Source: Lumbricus terrestris (lineage: Eukaryota > Annelida > Clitellata > Crassiclitellata > Lumbricidae). From it: a stretch of 64,000 nt of DNA. The translations under genes were made by a program, and so were the position numbers. Location: contig OX457037.1 of NCBI GenBank assembly GCA_949752735.1, positions 20,849,039 to 20,913,038 of the forward strand. The letters are read 5' to 3'. Positions 22,290 through 33,550 of the stretch are shown piece by piece. The notes beneath the pieces are model-generated. The model searched no databases and was not told the DNA's origin. It worked only from the letters and a program-made list of their open reading frames with translations. Within the stretch, counting starts at the first letter, position 1. Every line of letters begins with the position of its first letter.

Positions 22290-22680
22290 TGTATTATCTG
22301 CTACGAAAAATTGATAAAACAGAACTTTCTACTCGCAAACCATGGGAATCGGAGCGCACGGCGCTCACATCCGCTAACATTGCTCGTGTGTCCGCGTACA
22401 TCTGCAGTCAAGACAATGACCAGGGCAGACCCTGCATGCAAATTCAGCGCAAAACAGGCAGTCTTAGAAGCACTGAATAACGTACGTATTGGAAAAGATT
22501 ATAGACCTAAAGTTAAAGTAATTTGTCGACGAGAAGTCCCACGAACTCTCCAGCTCTTACGCAAAGAAACGACTGGCAGCGTGCAAGCGTCTGAAGCAGC
22601 GCATGGCAGTGCACGGCTGTTGGCAAAATTGAAAGGACGCGGTTTTGCGATTAGAATATATTCATGGTAGGGACCCTACA
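22290..22680 (+). pseudogene. Mariner-type transposase N-terminal relic
   Basis: Frames at 22289-22480 and 22311-22670 look like fragments of the DNA-binding half of a Tc1/mariner transposase (basic, helix-turn-helix-like blocks with RTSAVKTM and RPKVKVICRRE), but no motif is decisive. The support is mainly its position inside TA-flanked CAGGGTG termini. Confidence 0.35.
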
Positions 22681-23564
22681 AACACTCAAAATGATCGTGT
22701 CTACGCGCGTTTTAGCCAAAAACGATTGAATTTTTTCGGGAAACGGCGTCATAATGCGTCAGTAATGACAAAAAACGGTAGCTAGCGCTGATCCAAGTAT
22801 ACACCGTGGTTCAAAAAAAACTAAGCCAAACTGTTTTTCATATATCTTTAATACCTGATGACATATCGCGACCTGAGAATTACAAGGCTGTATGTCCATT
22901 CTTAGTCATTTTGAGTTAAACTGAAAAACAAGTTTGCATGATGTCCCTTGCCAAACAAAATAATTTATTGTTGTGGTAATGAATTCCTTCAATTAAAATA
23001 GAAGTCTGGCTTCATTAATTATCTTTATAATGTTGTTGTGTTTATTGAATGTTGAAGAATTCAGCATTTTATAGGATGACCAAGACAATTTTTGGACATA
23101 CAGCTTTGTCATTCTCAAATTTTATTAATTTATGTAGTAACAATAGAGTATTCTCATGGTAGAATTTTGAGTATTTAATTTCAATTTGCTCAATTTCTGT
23201 ATTATAACAGATGTAAATTGATTTTTGAAGTGCATGCATGTTAAAAGTAGGCCCTAAAGAAAAGCAATAAAACTGAACAATTTTTGAGGATATTGATAAT
23301 GTATAAAGTATTAAACCAATACTGTCTAGAAACTAAAAAGAACACAAAAAATATGTCTAGCACAGTGTTTGTTACTATACCTAGATATATTTTCGACTTT
23401 GAGAAAACCCAATAATGCTGGTATTACGACTAGGACTACAGCACATAGTTAGAGCACACGTTTTCAATGTTGTTGTTCGTACTGTTCTCAATGTACTTAA
23501 GTTTGTTACTTTTTTTATTTTAGCTCGACGATTTCTAGCAAGTTTGGTATTCTCATTTGCAAGT

Positions 23565-25173
23565 TCAATATTTTCTGTAGTGGCTTTCAACTTTTGGAAT
23601 TGACTCTATAGGCCTATGCTTTCGTATAAAATCTTTGGTGTTAACAAATTTAGTGTGCTGCTTCTTTCCTCTTCTGTATGGCATAGGAATTCCGGATTCA
23701 TTTTTTGAGCAATGCGAATTTCTAATTCTCTTTTCGTCAATGTCGTCAATGTCGAGTGTTTTGAGGTAAAATTCTTTGCATATTCTTGTATCAGTGCCAT
23801 CAATGGTGAAATAAAAAGAGTAACTCTGTATCTTGCGATTAGGATTTTCCGCTCTCCTGGATCGTACCTTATCCTTTCGGGTTGTTGTTGCAATGTAGAA
23901 GTGCCTCTTTTCCTGATCACTGAGTGACCAGTGTTGTTGATGAATGCAAGTACGCCGCTCATCGCTAATTTTCTGTGAGCACTTAAATCTACATTTGAAG
24001 TGATCAACCTTGCACTTTTGTACGGATTTTTCTGGTTGCAGCTCTCCCCTCACAGTTACAAATGATTGACCTGATTGTCTGAGCTGCTTCCGTTTCTCCC
24101 CTTTCCATTCACTTGGATTACGGCTACGTTTCCGAGTTAACGGTTTGCCAGTTCGCTGGTGGGTCCTTGCACTTGGACGTGCATCATTAGTATTATCAGA
24201 CTCTACTCCATGATGATGATGATCATCATCTTCTAATGATAGGCCTACCTTAGGACACTCACAATGCACTAACTTGCCACACAACTCACACAATTCATTT
24301 GCATTGTTATCATCAAGCGTTCTGGTTGCAACAAGATTCGATTCTTCTTCCTGAATTTCTTCTTCCACTGCTTCTTCAACACTGTTTACCGCTTCCAATA
24401 TTTCTTCTTCTGGCAGTGTTTCTTCCAGAGTGAAGTCCTCATCACTGCTTTGATCATAACTAAAACAAAAAAACGTAAATCAGTATTAATATGGAGATAA
24501 TAGAGGGAAGAATGGAAGGGTCAAGGAAAAGAGGAAGACCGAGACAGAAATGATTGGTCTGCACTGGATGATGTGGGATGGATACGGTGCATAAAAGAGG
24601 AAGAGCAACACCGTGAAGAGTGGCACCATGATTGTATGCCCAAGCTACCGAAGAGAAGAGATCTTAAAGAAGAGAGACATTATAATTTACAGTTTATGTG
24701 TGTTTTCTTATTTAATTGATTTCTTTAAGATGTGGACATAATAAAAATAAATAATAATGTTTTTCTTTAATAATCCGCCTGCAAACACACTGCGGTAACA
24801 TTTACAATTATACGAAATACGGACAACTAAGCTATGACACGCAGGTCAGCTTCACAGAACTTTGGTTCGAAACACCCGGCCTAAGTGTTGTAATACTCCT
24901 GGGCGGCCATGCCAGGAGCAGGGGAGGGGGATTATTACTTTTAACTAACCCGGGCCAAACAAACACAACAGCCAAGCGCCAATGATCGGCAGCCAACAGT
25001 AAATTGAAAATCTAAAGCCCTGCGGCGCGGCTCGAACCCAGGAAGATTTATTGACAACTCAGTTTGCCAGAAGAATAATTATAGGTAACGAACCTTTCTT
25101 CGCCTTCCAGAAGTAATTTCATTTCCCTTTCACTTAAAATAAGCCGACAAGCACGTTTTGGTCGATCCGCCAT
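23565..25173 (-). CDS. Two-exon transposon gene of unknown family (324 aa, intact)
   Basis: Exon 1 runs from the ATG at 25173 to 25094 and begins MADRPKRACRLILSEREMK; donor GT at 25093. Exon 2 starts at 24459 after TTTTAG and ends at a stop at 23565. The join restores a serine codon, and the total is 975 bases, exactly 325 codons. After an acidic N-terminus come a Cys/His patch (CELCGKLVHCEC), DDDHHHH, a basic segment, CRFKCSQKISDE, SLSDQEKRHFY and a conserved-looking ICKEFYLKTLDI with IPKVESHY at the end. Related proteins with this N-terminal module in invertebrates continue into a DDE-like domain; here the frame stops at the junction and the catalytic part is absent. I do not know its function. 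A LINE and a SINE-like repeat fill its intron. Confidence 0.6.
24490..24690 (+). pseudogene. LINE 3' fragment related to the 17-20 kb element
   Basis: The plus strand reads IIEGRMEGSRKRGRPRQ, matching the C-terminus of the LINE at 16955-19962, followed by a decayed 3' end (AAGAAGAGAGA). It is inserted in the intron of the two-exon gene. Confidence 0.7.
24840..25075 (-). repeat. Possible SINE-like repeat in the intron
   Basis: The minus strand contains GGGTTCGAGCCGCGCC, resembling a Pol III B box, near 25040. The A box and tail are not clear. Confidence 0.3.
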
Positions 25174-25799
25174 TGTTAAAACAGTTTTGAGAATTACAAG
25201 GCCGTATGTACATATCACGTGCTCCAGTGCTGCTGCTTGATTGGATATCGGACATACAGCTGTGTAATACTCGGTAGAGCTTGAATATAGGACATACGGC
25301 TATGTAATTTTAACTCTAGCTGTGAATCTATTGTATGTGCATTATCTATATTTACAGGACATACGGCTTATTATTAATTCTTTAGAGGCGATTACTAAGA
25401 TCACAATATAGTATTTTTGGACATACGGCCTTGTAATTCTCAGGTCGCGATATCACGCTAAAATTTTCCAAATATTTAGAGAATTGGACCAAGAATATGA
25501 TTCCAAAATTTCACGAGATAAAGTTGAACGGATAAAAAGATATTAATCTTTAAACTTCATATGCCGAAATTTCAGTTTACAAGCAATTTTCTGCTAGATT
25601 TCGATAAAAAGTAGGCCAAACTGTTTTTCTTACATATCTAACGCCTGATAAGATATCACGTTAAAAGTTTCCCAATATGTAGGGAATTGCACCAAGAATA
25701 GGATTCCAAAATATCATGTCATAAATTGGAACGGATAGAAGGATATGGTTATTTCAACTTCGTCACCCGAATATCAGTTTTCATCAAGTCTGTTATGGT

Positions 25800-26270
25800 G
25801 TCCGTTGCGGTTTCGACGCTTGGTCGTTCCCATTTAGTCTTCATTGATCCTGGAGTAAAAAATTAATGGAGCCTGTTATCGCGACATTCTGCTGTCACAA
25901 CTCCTTCTACCTGTAATCAGAAACCTAGCCCCAGAAGGCTGCTTCGTTTTTCAAGAGAACAGTGCCCCAGTCCACAGAGTCAAGGAAACCATCGAAATGC
26001 TGACAAGAGACGCCAGACTTCATTTCTCCAACATTATGGCCTCCGAACAGCCCCTATTTGAATCCTGTCGACTATAAAGTGTGGAGCGTGATGCAAGACT
26101 GAGTCTACCAGACAACAATCCATGATATAAGCGATCTGAAGCAACGCTTGTTAGAAGTGTGGGATGGCCTGGACCAGAGGATAATCGACGTTGCTGTTGT
26201 CATTGCAATAGCGTCAGCGTTTCCAGGCTTGCGGCAAGCAGGAGGAGGACATTTTGAGCAGCTTATTTAA
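25800..26270 (+). pseudogene. Mariner transposase C-terminal relic
   Basis: In two alternating frames the text gives FQENSAPVHRVKETIEML (second catalytic Asp region, with the Asp not preserved), then the block LNPVDYKVWSVMQ (third acidic position Asp, so DDxD-type mariner), and ends with GGHFEQL, a typical mariner C-terminus. At least one frameshift near 26050 and a stop after VMQ show it is dead. Confidence 0.65.
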
Positions 26271-26766
26271 TGAAATAATCAAACCATACTGTTTGAATCA
26301 TATTGTTAGTTCAATTATTTACATAGCTGGAAAATTTTATAATGATTAATTATCAGGCCATAAAGATAATGAGAAAAGTTTGACTTACATTTTATTGAAT
26401 CTAACAGAAAATTGCTTGTAAACTGAAATTTCGGCATATGAAGTTCAAAGATTCATAACTTTTTATCCATTCAACGCTATCTCATGAAATTTTGGAATAA
26501 TATTCTTGGTCCAATTCTCTAAATATTTGGAAAATTTTAGCGTGATATGTTATCAGGCATTAGAGATACATGAAAAACAATTTGGCTTAGTTTTTTTTTG
26601 AACCACGGTGTATAATTAAAACCTAAACTAGTATCAGTTCGACTTTTTTATAGTTAATACTAGAGTGAAATACCTTTAATTTGATGCATCAAGTATAAAT
26701 AAATGTTAAAAATTGGCGAAGTTATACGCCTGCAAAGTCGGGACATTTATGCTGGCCCACCCTGTA

Positions 26767-27675
26767 TATATTAGAGTGATTCACATTACAATGGAGAAAA
26801 AATAATTTACTCTGATTGTCTGACATGGTAGGTAATTTTGTTCCTTTAGTCTTATTAAGCATTGCATCAGAATTTTATTTTAATATATGAATGTTTAGAG
26901 GTAGCTCAATGACCTTGAAATCTGAGGCGGGGTCTATATGAAGAAATCAATGCAATTGTGATTGACGACACTCGAATGAAACATTTCCAATTAGATTAAG
27001 CTGTAATCCTGTAAGTTGAAAGTATGTACATAGTCATAGGCCATACATGAATAATTAATTCTTATTTTCTTGTGTATCACTAAAAAAAACCTGCTGAATA
27101 TTTGTTTTGACCGGTGACGAAACTGCTATGAAGTAATATTAATTTTACATAATCGTATGAAAGTATAAATGCATGGATATTTCTGTCTAGACATTGTGTT
27201 CAGACAGTGTGTTTATGAATAATCAATAGCATTTTATACACATTATTCTGAAATTTTTGCTTTTAAAGTTTTCATTGCATAAATGTCATATTTGGGGGGG
27301 AATTTCATTTCCCAAGTATAATTAACAATATAATGAAAAGTGGCTTTCGGTTATTTATTAGTGTAAACTTCATTTGTACAGACTTAGCTGCAACAGAAAG
27401 TTAAAATGGCTTCATTTAATACAATACAGCCATCAAATAAAAAACAAATCATTTATTTGGCAACCAGAACCAGAACAACATATGAAATCAAGCATCAAGG
27501 AAACAAAGTTAGCAAAATATACTAAAGCAGTGCTTAAGGAATGATGCTAATAGTTTCAATTTCGTTGCACAGGACACCCGGAAGGGGTCTTACAATCCCA
27601 CTAGGTGGGCCTCTAGGCGGCGATACCATGATGATGATGGCCATTAAGTTGCCATATATAGAGTGGTCTTGGCAT
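26767..27675. other. ABCA intron, no gene recognised
   Basis: AT-rich noncoding sequence; nothing supportable. Confidence 0.5.
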
Positions 27676-27845
27676 AAGAGGCGCAGTGGTGTAGTGGTGG
27701 CGTTATTGCCTTGAAGCCGGAAGGTTCGAGGTTCGAATCCACCTCAAATCGCCGCGTAGGGACCTTGGGCATGTCCTTCACTCGCAATATCCATCATATT
27801 AGTGTGTTGTCCACCAGATGAGGCTACACACTAAAGACCATTTTT
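27676..27845 (+). mobile_element. tRNA-derived SINE
   Basis: It begins GGCGCAGTGGTGTAGTGGTG, with an A-box-like TGGTGTAGTGG, and 30-40 bp later has a perfect B-box-like GGTTCGAATCC at about 27732. The head resembles that of the SINE at the right window edge (minus strand). Confidence 0.7.
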
Positions 27846-29163
27846 ATTTTTGCATCATACAAAATCTGAAGAAGACTGTGTCAGAGAGCTGAATGACATT
27901 ATTGGGTTAGACTGCATTTTCAATAAAGCAAAGATTTCTGCAGCAATTCAGACTAATAAAGTGTCAAAGTAAAGGGTTTAGTTGAGGAGTATGACCTGAT
28001 ATAGAAAGCAGAAGCAAGAACTCTGAATCTCAGAAAAACTGAGAGGCATGTGTTGAAAGTGCAAATCAGAACACTGAGCAAAAGTGAGCATGTTCTTAAA
28101 GTTGACGAATGTAAATTTGTTTGCATATCAGCAAGAATCTCGAAAGATGAGCATGGATCTTCGTAAGATGGAGGCAAGGGTTGCAGAGCGGACGATGATA
28201 CAATAAGAGCCTGATTGAATCAGGAAATGCTAAAGAAATCTGCTGAAGGGTCTGGCTCAAGTAACCATGCAGGCAACTAGAGATTTCATTAGCGCCACCG
28301 GAATGATGACGAAGAGGGCAGTGATGATTACGACGGAAAACCTGAATGTGACTGCATAACAGCTGAAGGTTTACATGAAGATACAGTAGAGAGAAAAACT
28401 TTGCATTCATCAAAGCAGAATATGTCTTGGCTGACATACACTTCTCAAACAAGATAAAGCAGATTATGGAAGTAGGCCATTGTCATTCTCAACTGTTCAC
28501 TGCAAGCAAGCAATTGTCAGCAAGATGGGGAGGTGATGGAATTGTGCCTATGCTGATTCTAGTAGAGACGGTCGCTAGTGATGGAGTATGAAGTGTGTTA
28601 TCTTAGATAACCAGGTGCATATGACATATGAATGGCAAATGTCACTTATTGTTTCGAGACCAATCTTTATAGAGTTCACTTCTAATTGACACTCTCTAAG
28701 TTTATAAATTTCACAGAATTCTGTTTTTCTGCAAGTCATATAAACGAGGAGTAAGCATGGGAGCGTCAAAACACTGGTCCGGTGGAATCTGATACACCAG
28801 TTATTGACTGACAGTTCTTTAGGCTCATTGTACAAGCTGATCAGGCAGTGGATTACTACTGGAAATATTGAACTTTTTTAGTTTACAGAATGCTGTGAAT
28901 GAATATCTTTTTTCCTAGGACTATTTTAGTCAATAATGATCGAATGTTTTGTTCTTCATTTTGTGTCTGAAATCTCACATGGCCATTCTTTCAATTTGTA
29001 GCTTCAATACGAATGTATGTGGAAACTTTGGGCTCATTGAGCTAGCTCTAAAATACATTTTATCTTGAAATGTCTTATACACAATTTATTCTGGGTCTAA
29101 TATCAACAAAATTAGCAACCATGTTCATTAAAATTTTAATTTTTTTTATTCACCCTTATAATA
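27846..29163. other. Decayed coding-like segment, unrecognised
   Basis: Broken plus-strand frames between about 27850 and 28570 give protein-like text (for example KAEARTLNLRKTERHVLKVQ and KQLSARWGGDGIVPMLI) with many stops. This may be a dead transposon gene; I cannot name it. From 28570 to 29163 I see nothing. Confidence 0.35.

Positions 29164-29256
<93 letters not shown>
29164..29256. repeat. (AT)n microsatellite
   Basis: About 93 bp of nearly pure AT dinucleotide lies directly against the left end of the next element. Confidence 0.95.
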
Positions 29257-29260
<4 letters not shown>

Positions 29261-31704
29261 GTGTTTTTAAGGTACATGTGAAATTTTAAACTCGAATAGT
29301 TTTAACGACCAAGTCAATTTATCGTGCCAGTTCATGAATAACCTCCATATCCATAACTATATCTTAATAGCTCAACATTTAGGACTTGCTCAAAGCGACC
29401 AAAGTTAGGAACGAGGTTGCATTATCGGCAATTTTTCATGATTTCCATTCTTGCCAGCCTTTGACCCCTTCTGAATGGCCGCTTCCAAACCAATCAATAT
29501 TCGTGAGAATGACAGTTTATTTTTTCCTTATGTCATGGGTGTCGTGCTGCAAATGGCGGACAGTGGTTGTTTTAATTAAAATATCATATCGCACATGGGA
29601 TGGCTAAATCTACCAGAAAAAAGGCTGAAATCTGGTTGATAGGCAGTACGGAAGATCATTTCACTTATGAGAAGTTACCTACACGAGGACAGGTTCTGAA
29701 GGTGCTTTTTAATTTCCATACACTAAGAAATCAGAGTCTGGATGATAGCGTAAAAGAAACGGCAGCTATGGTTCTCCCAATTTGTGAAAGAACCCGCATT
29801 CCAACGAAGGCTAGGAACCACGTTTGGGATCGGCTACGACATCTCCATAAGGAATGGCAAAACCTTAAAAAAAGTATTTCGAGGAGGTCAGAAACCGAAG
29901 ATGGAAAGCGTGAGGTTTTCAAGGATTCCCTGGAGGATCTCTTTGATATTGCCCACAGTGATGCCATGACAATAATCAAGATAGAAGAGGACCGACAGTT
30001 TTTGAAAGCACAGCGTGAGAGAGGACGACGTGGTTCAATGGCAGGCATTGATGTCAAACTTGCAAAGCAAAAAAAGAGAGTGGCAGCAAGAACAGCCATT
30101 GCCTACTATCCCCCCTGGAAGCTGGAAGCAGTCCCCCCCCTAACAGAAACTTTTTGCCTATATAATATACTAGCTGAATTACCATCATGGTATCTGGTAA
30201 GGAGGTGACCAAGCTATTGGCCATCCCCAAACTCCCATCTAGTACAGCTGCGTGTTTGGCTGAGATCAGACGTTGGGCATTGGAAGACAGAATCGTGGCC
30301 ATGTGTTTCGATACAACAGCGAGTAACACGGGTTGTAAGGGCGGCGTGTGAATCAGGCTGGAGACAGAATTGGGAAAGGACCTATTTAACCTTGCTTGCC
30401 GACATCATATTTCTGAAATTGTTCTGGAAAAGGTGTTTTCGCTGCATGATTCTGCAAGGTCTCAAAAATTGGAACTCTTTGTTCATTTCCGAGACTTCTG
30501 GCCACAAATCGATCAGACCAAGTATCGCACAGCAATGGAGGATAAAGATGCAGCACAGCATATCACAGAAATTCGAGACAATGTCATCAGCTTCGCATTT
30601 CAGCAACTGAGTACTGATTATTACAGAGATGACTACAAAGAGCTGACAGTCATTTTCTTAGGAGGAATTCCGCCAAAAGGAATAAAGTACAGGTACCCAG
30701 GGGCAGTTCATAGAGCACGCTGGATGGCACGTGCGATCTATGCTATCAAGATGTGGCTTTTCATAGATCAATATCCCATTCAACAATGTCAGAGCTCAGA
30801 GAGGGCATCACGAACATCCTACTCTCAAAAGGTGTGGAATCATTTAGTTCGAGTGTGACTTTTTGTTACAACAATTTATGTGAAGTAGTGGTTCACATGT
30901 GCCTCACCTAAAGAGGCCCCAAGGAACGATCTTGAATTCTTGAAGGCAATCCACACTTATCAAGACAAGGAAGTCTCACAGGTCGCCTCAACATCATTTT
31001 AGCGACACCTTTGGTATTTATCAGAGACCCTGGTTGGCCTCAGCCTTTTTGATGATTCAGTCACCGTCAATGAGAAGCAGCGCATGGTCTACAACATGCG
31101 GAACAATCAGGGATCTGATGATCCTCCAAAGAGGATTCCTCCGATACATGATCCACTTACAAAAGCACTGCCCGATTTCTTCTCCACTTCAACCTCCAAA
31201 ATATTCAGGATCCTCGGATTGGATGACTCTTTTCTTGAACGAGATCCGCAACAGTGGGAATCAGAGCAATCATACAATGAGGCAAAAGACATCATATCTG
31301 CCTTAAGAGTGACGAATGATTTGGCAGAGAAAGGAGTGGCTCTTATGCAGACCTTCAATGAAACGCTGGTCAGAAATGAGGAAGAGAAACAATTTGTTCC
31401 GCAAATGGTTGAGTACCATCGAGATGAATTCCCGAAAGCACTAAAGGCAATAAATTATGACGAATAACTGACAGTATTTCCTTTGATTATGGCATATATC
31501 TAATGTTAAAGTGTCTAAAATTGTTTGGATCTCTGAAAATAACAATGAATCGCATTGATGACAAAGTCACAAATCTTAAAGGGCTTTTAGCAAGTCCTAA
31601 ATTTAGTTCGATTTTCACATAATTTGGCAGATAATAATTACTATCAAGATGGAACAGAAAACCAACTTGGTCGATGATTCGAGACTTTAATTTTTAGACA
31701 CACC

Positions 31705-31706
<2 letters not shown>
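29257..31706. mobile_element. DNA transposon flanked on both sides by (AT)n
   Basis: The left end reads GGGTGTTTTTAAGG and the right end the complement of AGGGTGTGTCTAAA, followed in both by an AAACTCGAAT/AGTCTCGAAT block and CGACCAAGT. Subterminal inverted motifs CATTTAGGACTTGC (about 29377) and GCAAGTCCTAAATTT (about 31590) lie further in. A decayed transposase fills the middle. No clean target duplication is visible because both flanks are AT repeats. Confidence 0.7.
29600..31467 (+). pseudogene. Transposase of an invertebrate DNA transposon family (decayed)
   Basis: The N-terminal part is open from 29600 to about 30120 (KARNHVWDRLRHLHKEWQNL). The frame then shifts, and from 30187 the text reads a core with VAMCFDTTASNTG (likely catalytic Asp), NLACRHHISEIVLE, AVHRARWMARAIYAIKMWLF, RHLWYLSETLVGL (an SE of the hAT type) and DPPKRIPPIHDP, ending at 31467. 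Widespread predicted proteins in arthropods and cnidarians carry these blocks. The RNase H-like layout with RW and LSE is hAT-like, but I cannot fix the superfamily. Damage includes a frameshift near 30120-30187, stops near 30350 and 30858, and another near 31000. Confidence 0.7.
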
Positions 31707-31736
<30 letters not shown>

Positions 31737-31737
31737 C
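31707..31737. repeat. (AT)n microsatellite
   Basis: A short AT run beside the right end of the transposon. Confidence 0.9.
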
Positions 31738-32630
31738 TGTCCGGTCTATGTACTTTGCCATGGAAGCCCTGGGGACTTGGATGTCGTTCAATCGACTCCG
31801 CCTCAACTCTTTAAAAACTCAATTCATTTGGCTTGGCACTCGCCAGCAGTTGAAAAAGCTAGATATATGTCAACCATCGCTGATGCCTTTCCTGATTTTG
31901 TCTTCTCAACCAGAGTCCGTGACCTTGGTGTTACTCTGGACCAAGAGCTCACTTTTGCTCCACATATTCACTCACTCAGCCGTGGGTGTTATTATCATCT
32001 GCGTCAACTACGCACTGTTGCTCGCTCACTTACTCCTACTGCTGCTGCAACCCTTGTCCATTCTTTTGTTACCACCAGACTTGACTACTGCTGGTCTCTC
32101 TATGCTGGCCTACCAATTTCTCGTCTGAGATGCCTTGATCGCGTCCTGCGCTCTGCAGCCCACCTTATTGGCCGCATGCCTAAATTCAGCCACATCTCCA
32201 GCTATATGCGTGACGTTCTCCACTGGCTTCCACTCAAGCAGCGAATTGAATATAGGATATCTACTCTAGTCTGGCGCTGCATGCTAGGCCTTGCTCCTGC
32301 CTATCTTTGTGAGCTTTGTAGCCCTACTCTTAGTTCTCACCCCTTCCGCTCCCTTCGTTCGACTGAACAAAGTCTACTCTCAATACCTTTTGCTCAAACT
32401 TCCACTATGCAGAACCGTGCTTTCTCGGTGGTGGGACCCTCAACCTGGAATAGTCTTCCTCTGACCCTCCGCTCTCTTTGTAAAAATCCTTCTCAGGCTT
32501 TCCTCTCTCATCTTAAAACAGTTTTATTTGGCCGCGCTGAGGTTGGGAGCGCCTCTGAGTAGCTCCCTTGAAGAGGCGCTATATAAATGCATCTAATGAA
32601 TGAATGAATGAATGAATGAATATATATATA
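31738..32630 (+). pseudogene. L2/CR1-like LINE, 3' portion of the RT gene
   Basis: It starts inside the RT domain (WMSFNRLRLNSLKTQFIWLG) with a frame change near 31880, then stays open to the stop at 32562: RVRDLGVTLDQELTFAPH, RQLRTVARSL, TTRLDYCWSLYAGLP and the terminal AEVGSASE. The 3' UTR has GGCGCTATATAAATG and a TGAATGAATGAATG tail. This is a 5'-truncated insertion of the same family seen at 11780 and, in tail form, at 49440 and 63760. Confidence 0.85.
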
Positions 32631-32639
32631 AATATATCA

Positions 32640-33100
32640 AAATGGGCATCCCGTCAAAAATTGACAGGTCAAAATAATCTCCGTCAAACCAGCTTCGTCA
32701 TTATCGCCCACCCACAAAACAATCCCGTCAAAATCGCTCACCGACTATATGGCCCCGTCGAAATTTTATCAAGACATATCTCACAGAATTGTTATCAAAT
32801 GAACTTGATATTGCCTGATAATCATTATTATTATTTAGAAAAGAAACAGAGTACAAACGTAGCGGCACGTCCCTGTTAAGTCACTTTTAGTGTAGCCAGT
32901 CACTGTTTTTGGCGATTCAAAAACATAATGCTACAAAAAATAAGGAAAATGTGGTTTTATTAGGTCACGCTGGCCAAGAGTGCGAGAGGTAGTGAGTTCG
33001 AGCCCCCGTTGGGCGGATTTGCTTTGTAGGCTGACATTGGCGCCATATATTGCAGGCGGTCTGCTCAGTTAGTATAGTTAAGATTTGTGTATTCTGTGAT
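32640..33100. other. ABCA intron with old repeat fragments
   Basis: About 32885-32950 resembles the arm of the palindromic MITE at 1445 (TTTTTGGCGATTCAAAAACA). About 32970-33005 has a tRNA-like AGTGAGTTCGAGCCCC. No gene. Confidence 0.4.
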
Positions 33101-33107
33101 CTCCTCT

Positions 33108-33225
33108 GACGTACACGCTTTATTTCTACTTGGCTACGGTCTACGGCAGTATGACTCTCGCAGAGGAGTTAGCAGCACCGCTCGACTTCAACGTGTACAC
33201 TGTAACCGGTTGCGGTGTGTCAACC
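33108..33225 (+). pseudogene. Partial duplicate of ABCA exon D
   Basis: From ACGTACACGCTTTATTTCTA through GCTCGACTTCAACGTG this copies the middle of the real exon at 33377 with only a few differences (for example GGCAGT for GACAGT). After a deletion of the FGCFKMTQSE-coding part it rejoins homologous sequence at GCGGTGTGTC. It lacks the exon start and acceptor, so it is unlikely to be spliced in. Confidence 0.8.
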
Positions 33226-33376
33226 GGATTGTTAATAAAGAGAATATTATTATTTATTTAACCTCTGTAATAGCCATAAGCTTGTTAGGCCTATGATGTT
33301 TCGATCCTTCATTTGGCTTAATCTACACTCGCGTTCATCTTTTCTTTGTTGATATTCATTTCACGTTTATTTGCAG

Positions 33377-33550
33377 CCAGGAATGGTGCGGTTATCGCTG
33401 GAATACTTTTTCCTCTTACGTATACGCTTTATTTCTACTTGGCTACGGTCTACGACAGTATGACTCTCGCAGGGAAGTTAGCAGCATCGCTCGACTTCAA
33501 CGTGGCAATGGGATTTGGTTGCTTCAAGATGACTCAGAGCGAAGCACGCG
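33377..33550 (+). CDS. ABCA3-like transporter, exon D (membrane helix 4)
   Basis: The acceptor AG is at 33375-33376 and the donor GT at 33551 (GTGTGT, a modest match). It enters and leaves in phase 1. Encoded text is ARNGAVIAGILFPLTYTLYF, then a loop with MTLAGKLAASLDFNVAMGFG and MTQSEAR, corresponding to the helix and 'N-A-M-G' loop of ABCA proteins. A partial copy lies about 260 bp upstream. Confidence 0.88.

Larger units (their letters stand above)
22867..25449. mobile_element. Innermost DNA transposon with subterminal repeats and a spliced gene
   Basis: The ends are CGCGACCTGAGAATTACAAG and its complement, flanked by ATAT at 22863-22866 and 25450-25453, consistent with a 4-bp duplication of the interrupted mariner sequence. 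The phrase GGACATACGGCnnTGTAATTCTC or variants occurs about seven times: both termini, 23094, about 25188, 25250, 25291 and 25357. The 25.19-25.45 kb cluster sits directly 5' of the minus-strand gene. Such arrays are typical transposase binding sites. I cannot assign the superfamily. Confidence 0.8.
22802..26610. mobile_element. Second mariner element (CACCGTGGTTC ends) nested in the first
   Basis: The ends are CACCGTGGTTCAAAAAAAAC at 22802 and its complement ending at 26610, flanked by TA. Internal inverted blocks (about 25480-25800 against 26380-26560) include CTAAAATTTTCCAAATATTT. A dead transposase lies at 25800-26270, and a third element is inserted close to the left end. Confidence 0.85.
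21967..26764. mobile_element. Outer mariner-type element (CAGGGTGGGCC ends) with nested insertions
   Basis: Inverted repeats of about 155 bp begin CAGGGTGGGCCAGCATAAAT at 21967 and mirror at 26764, flanked by TA on both sides. The repeats (21967-22122 and 26612-26764) are nearly identical. Between them, a decayed transposase start lies at about 22290-22680. A second mariner is inserted against the right repeat. Confidence 0.85.

Noticed and set aside
27676..27760. A genuine tRNA gene
   Set aside because: A and B boxes are present but there is no cloverleaf or acceptor stem, and a related copy is at the right window edge; this is a SINE head.
29070..29270. A plus-strand frame ending in repeated IYIYIY
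   Set aside because: It is a translation of the (AT)n microsatellite.
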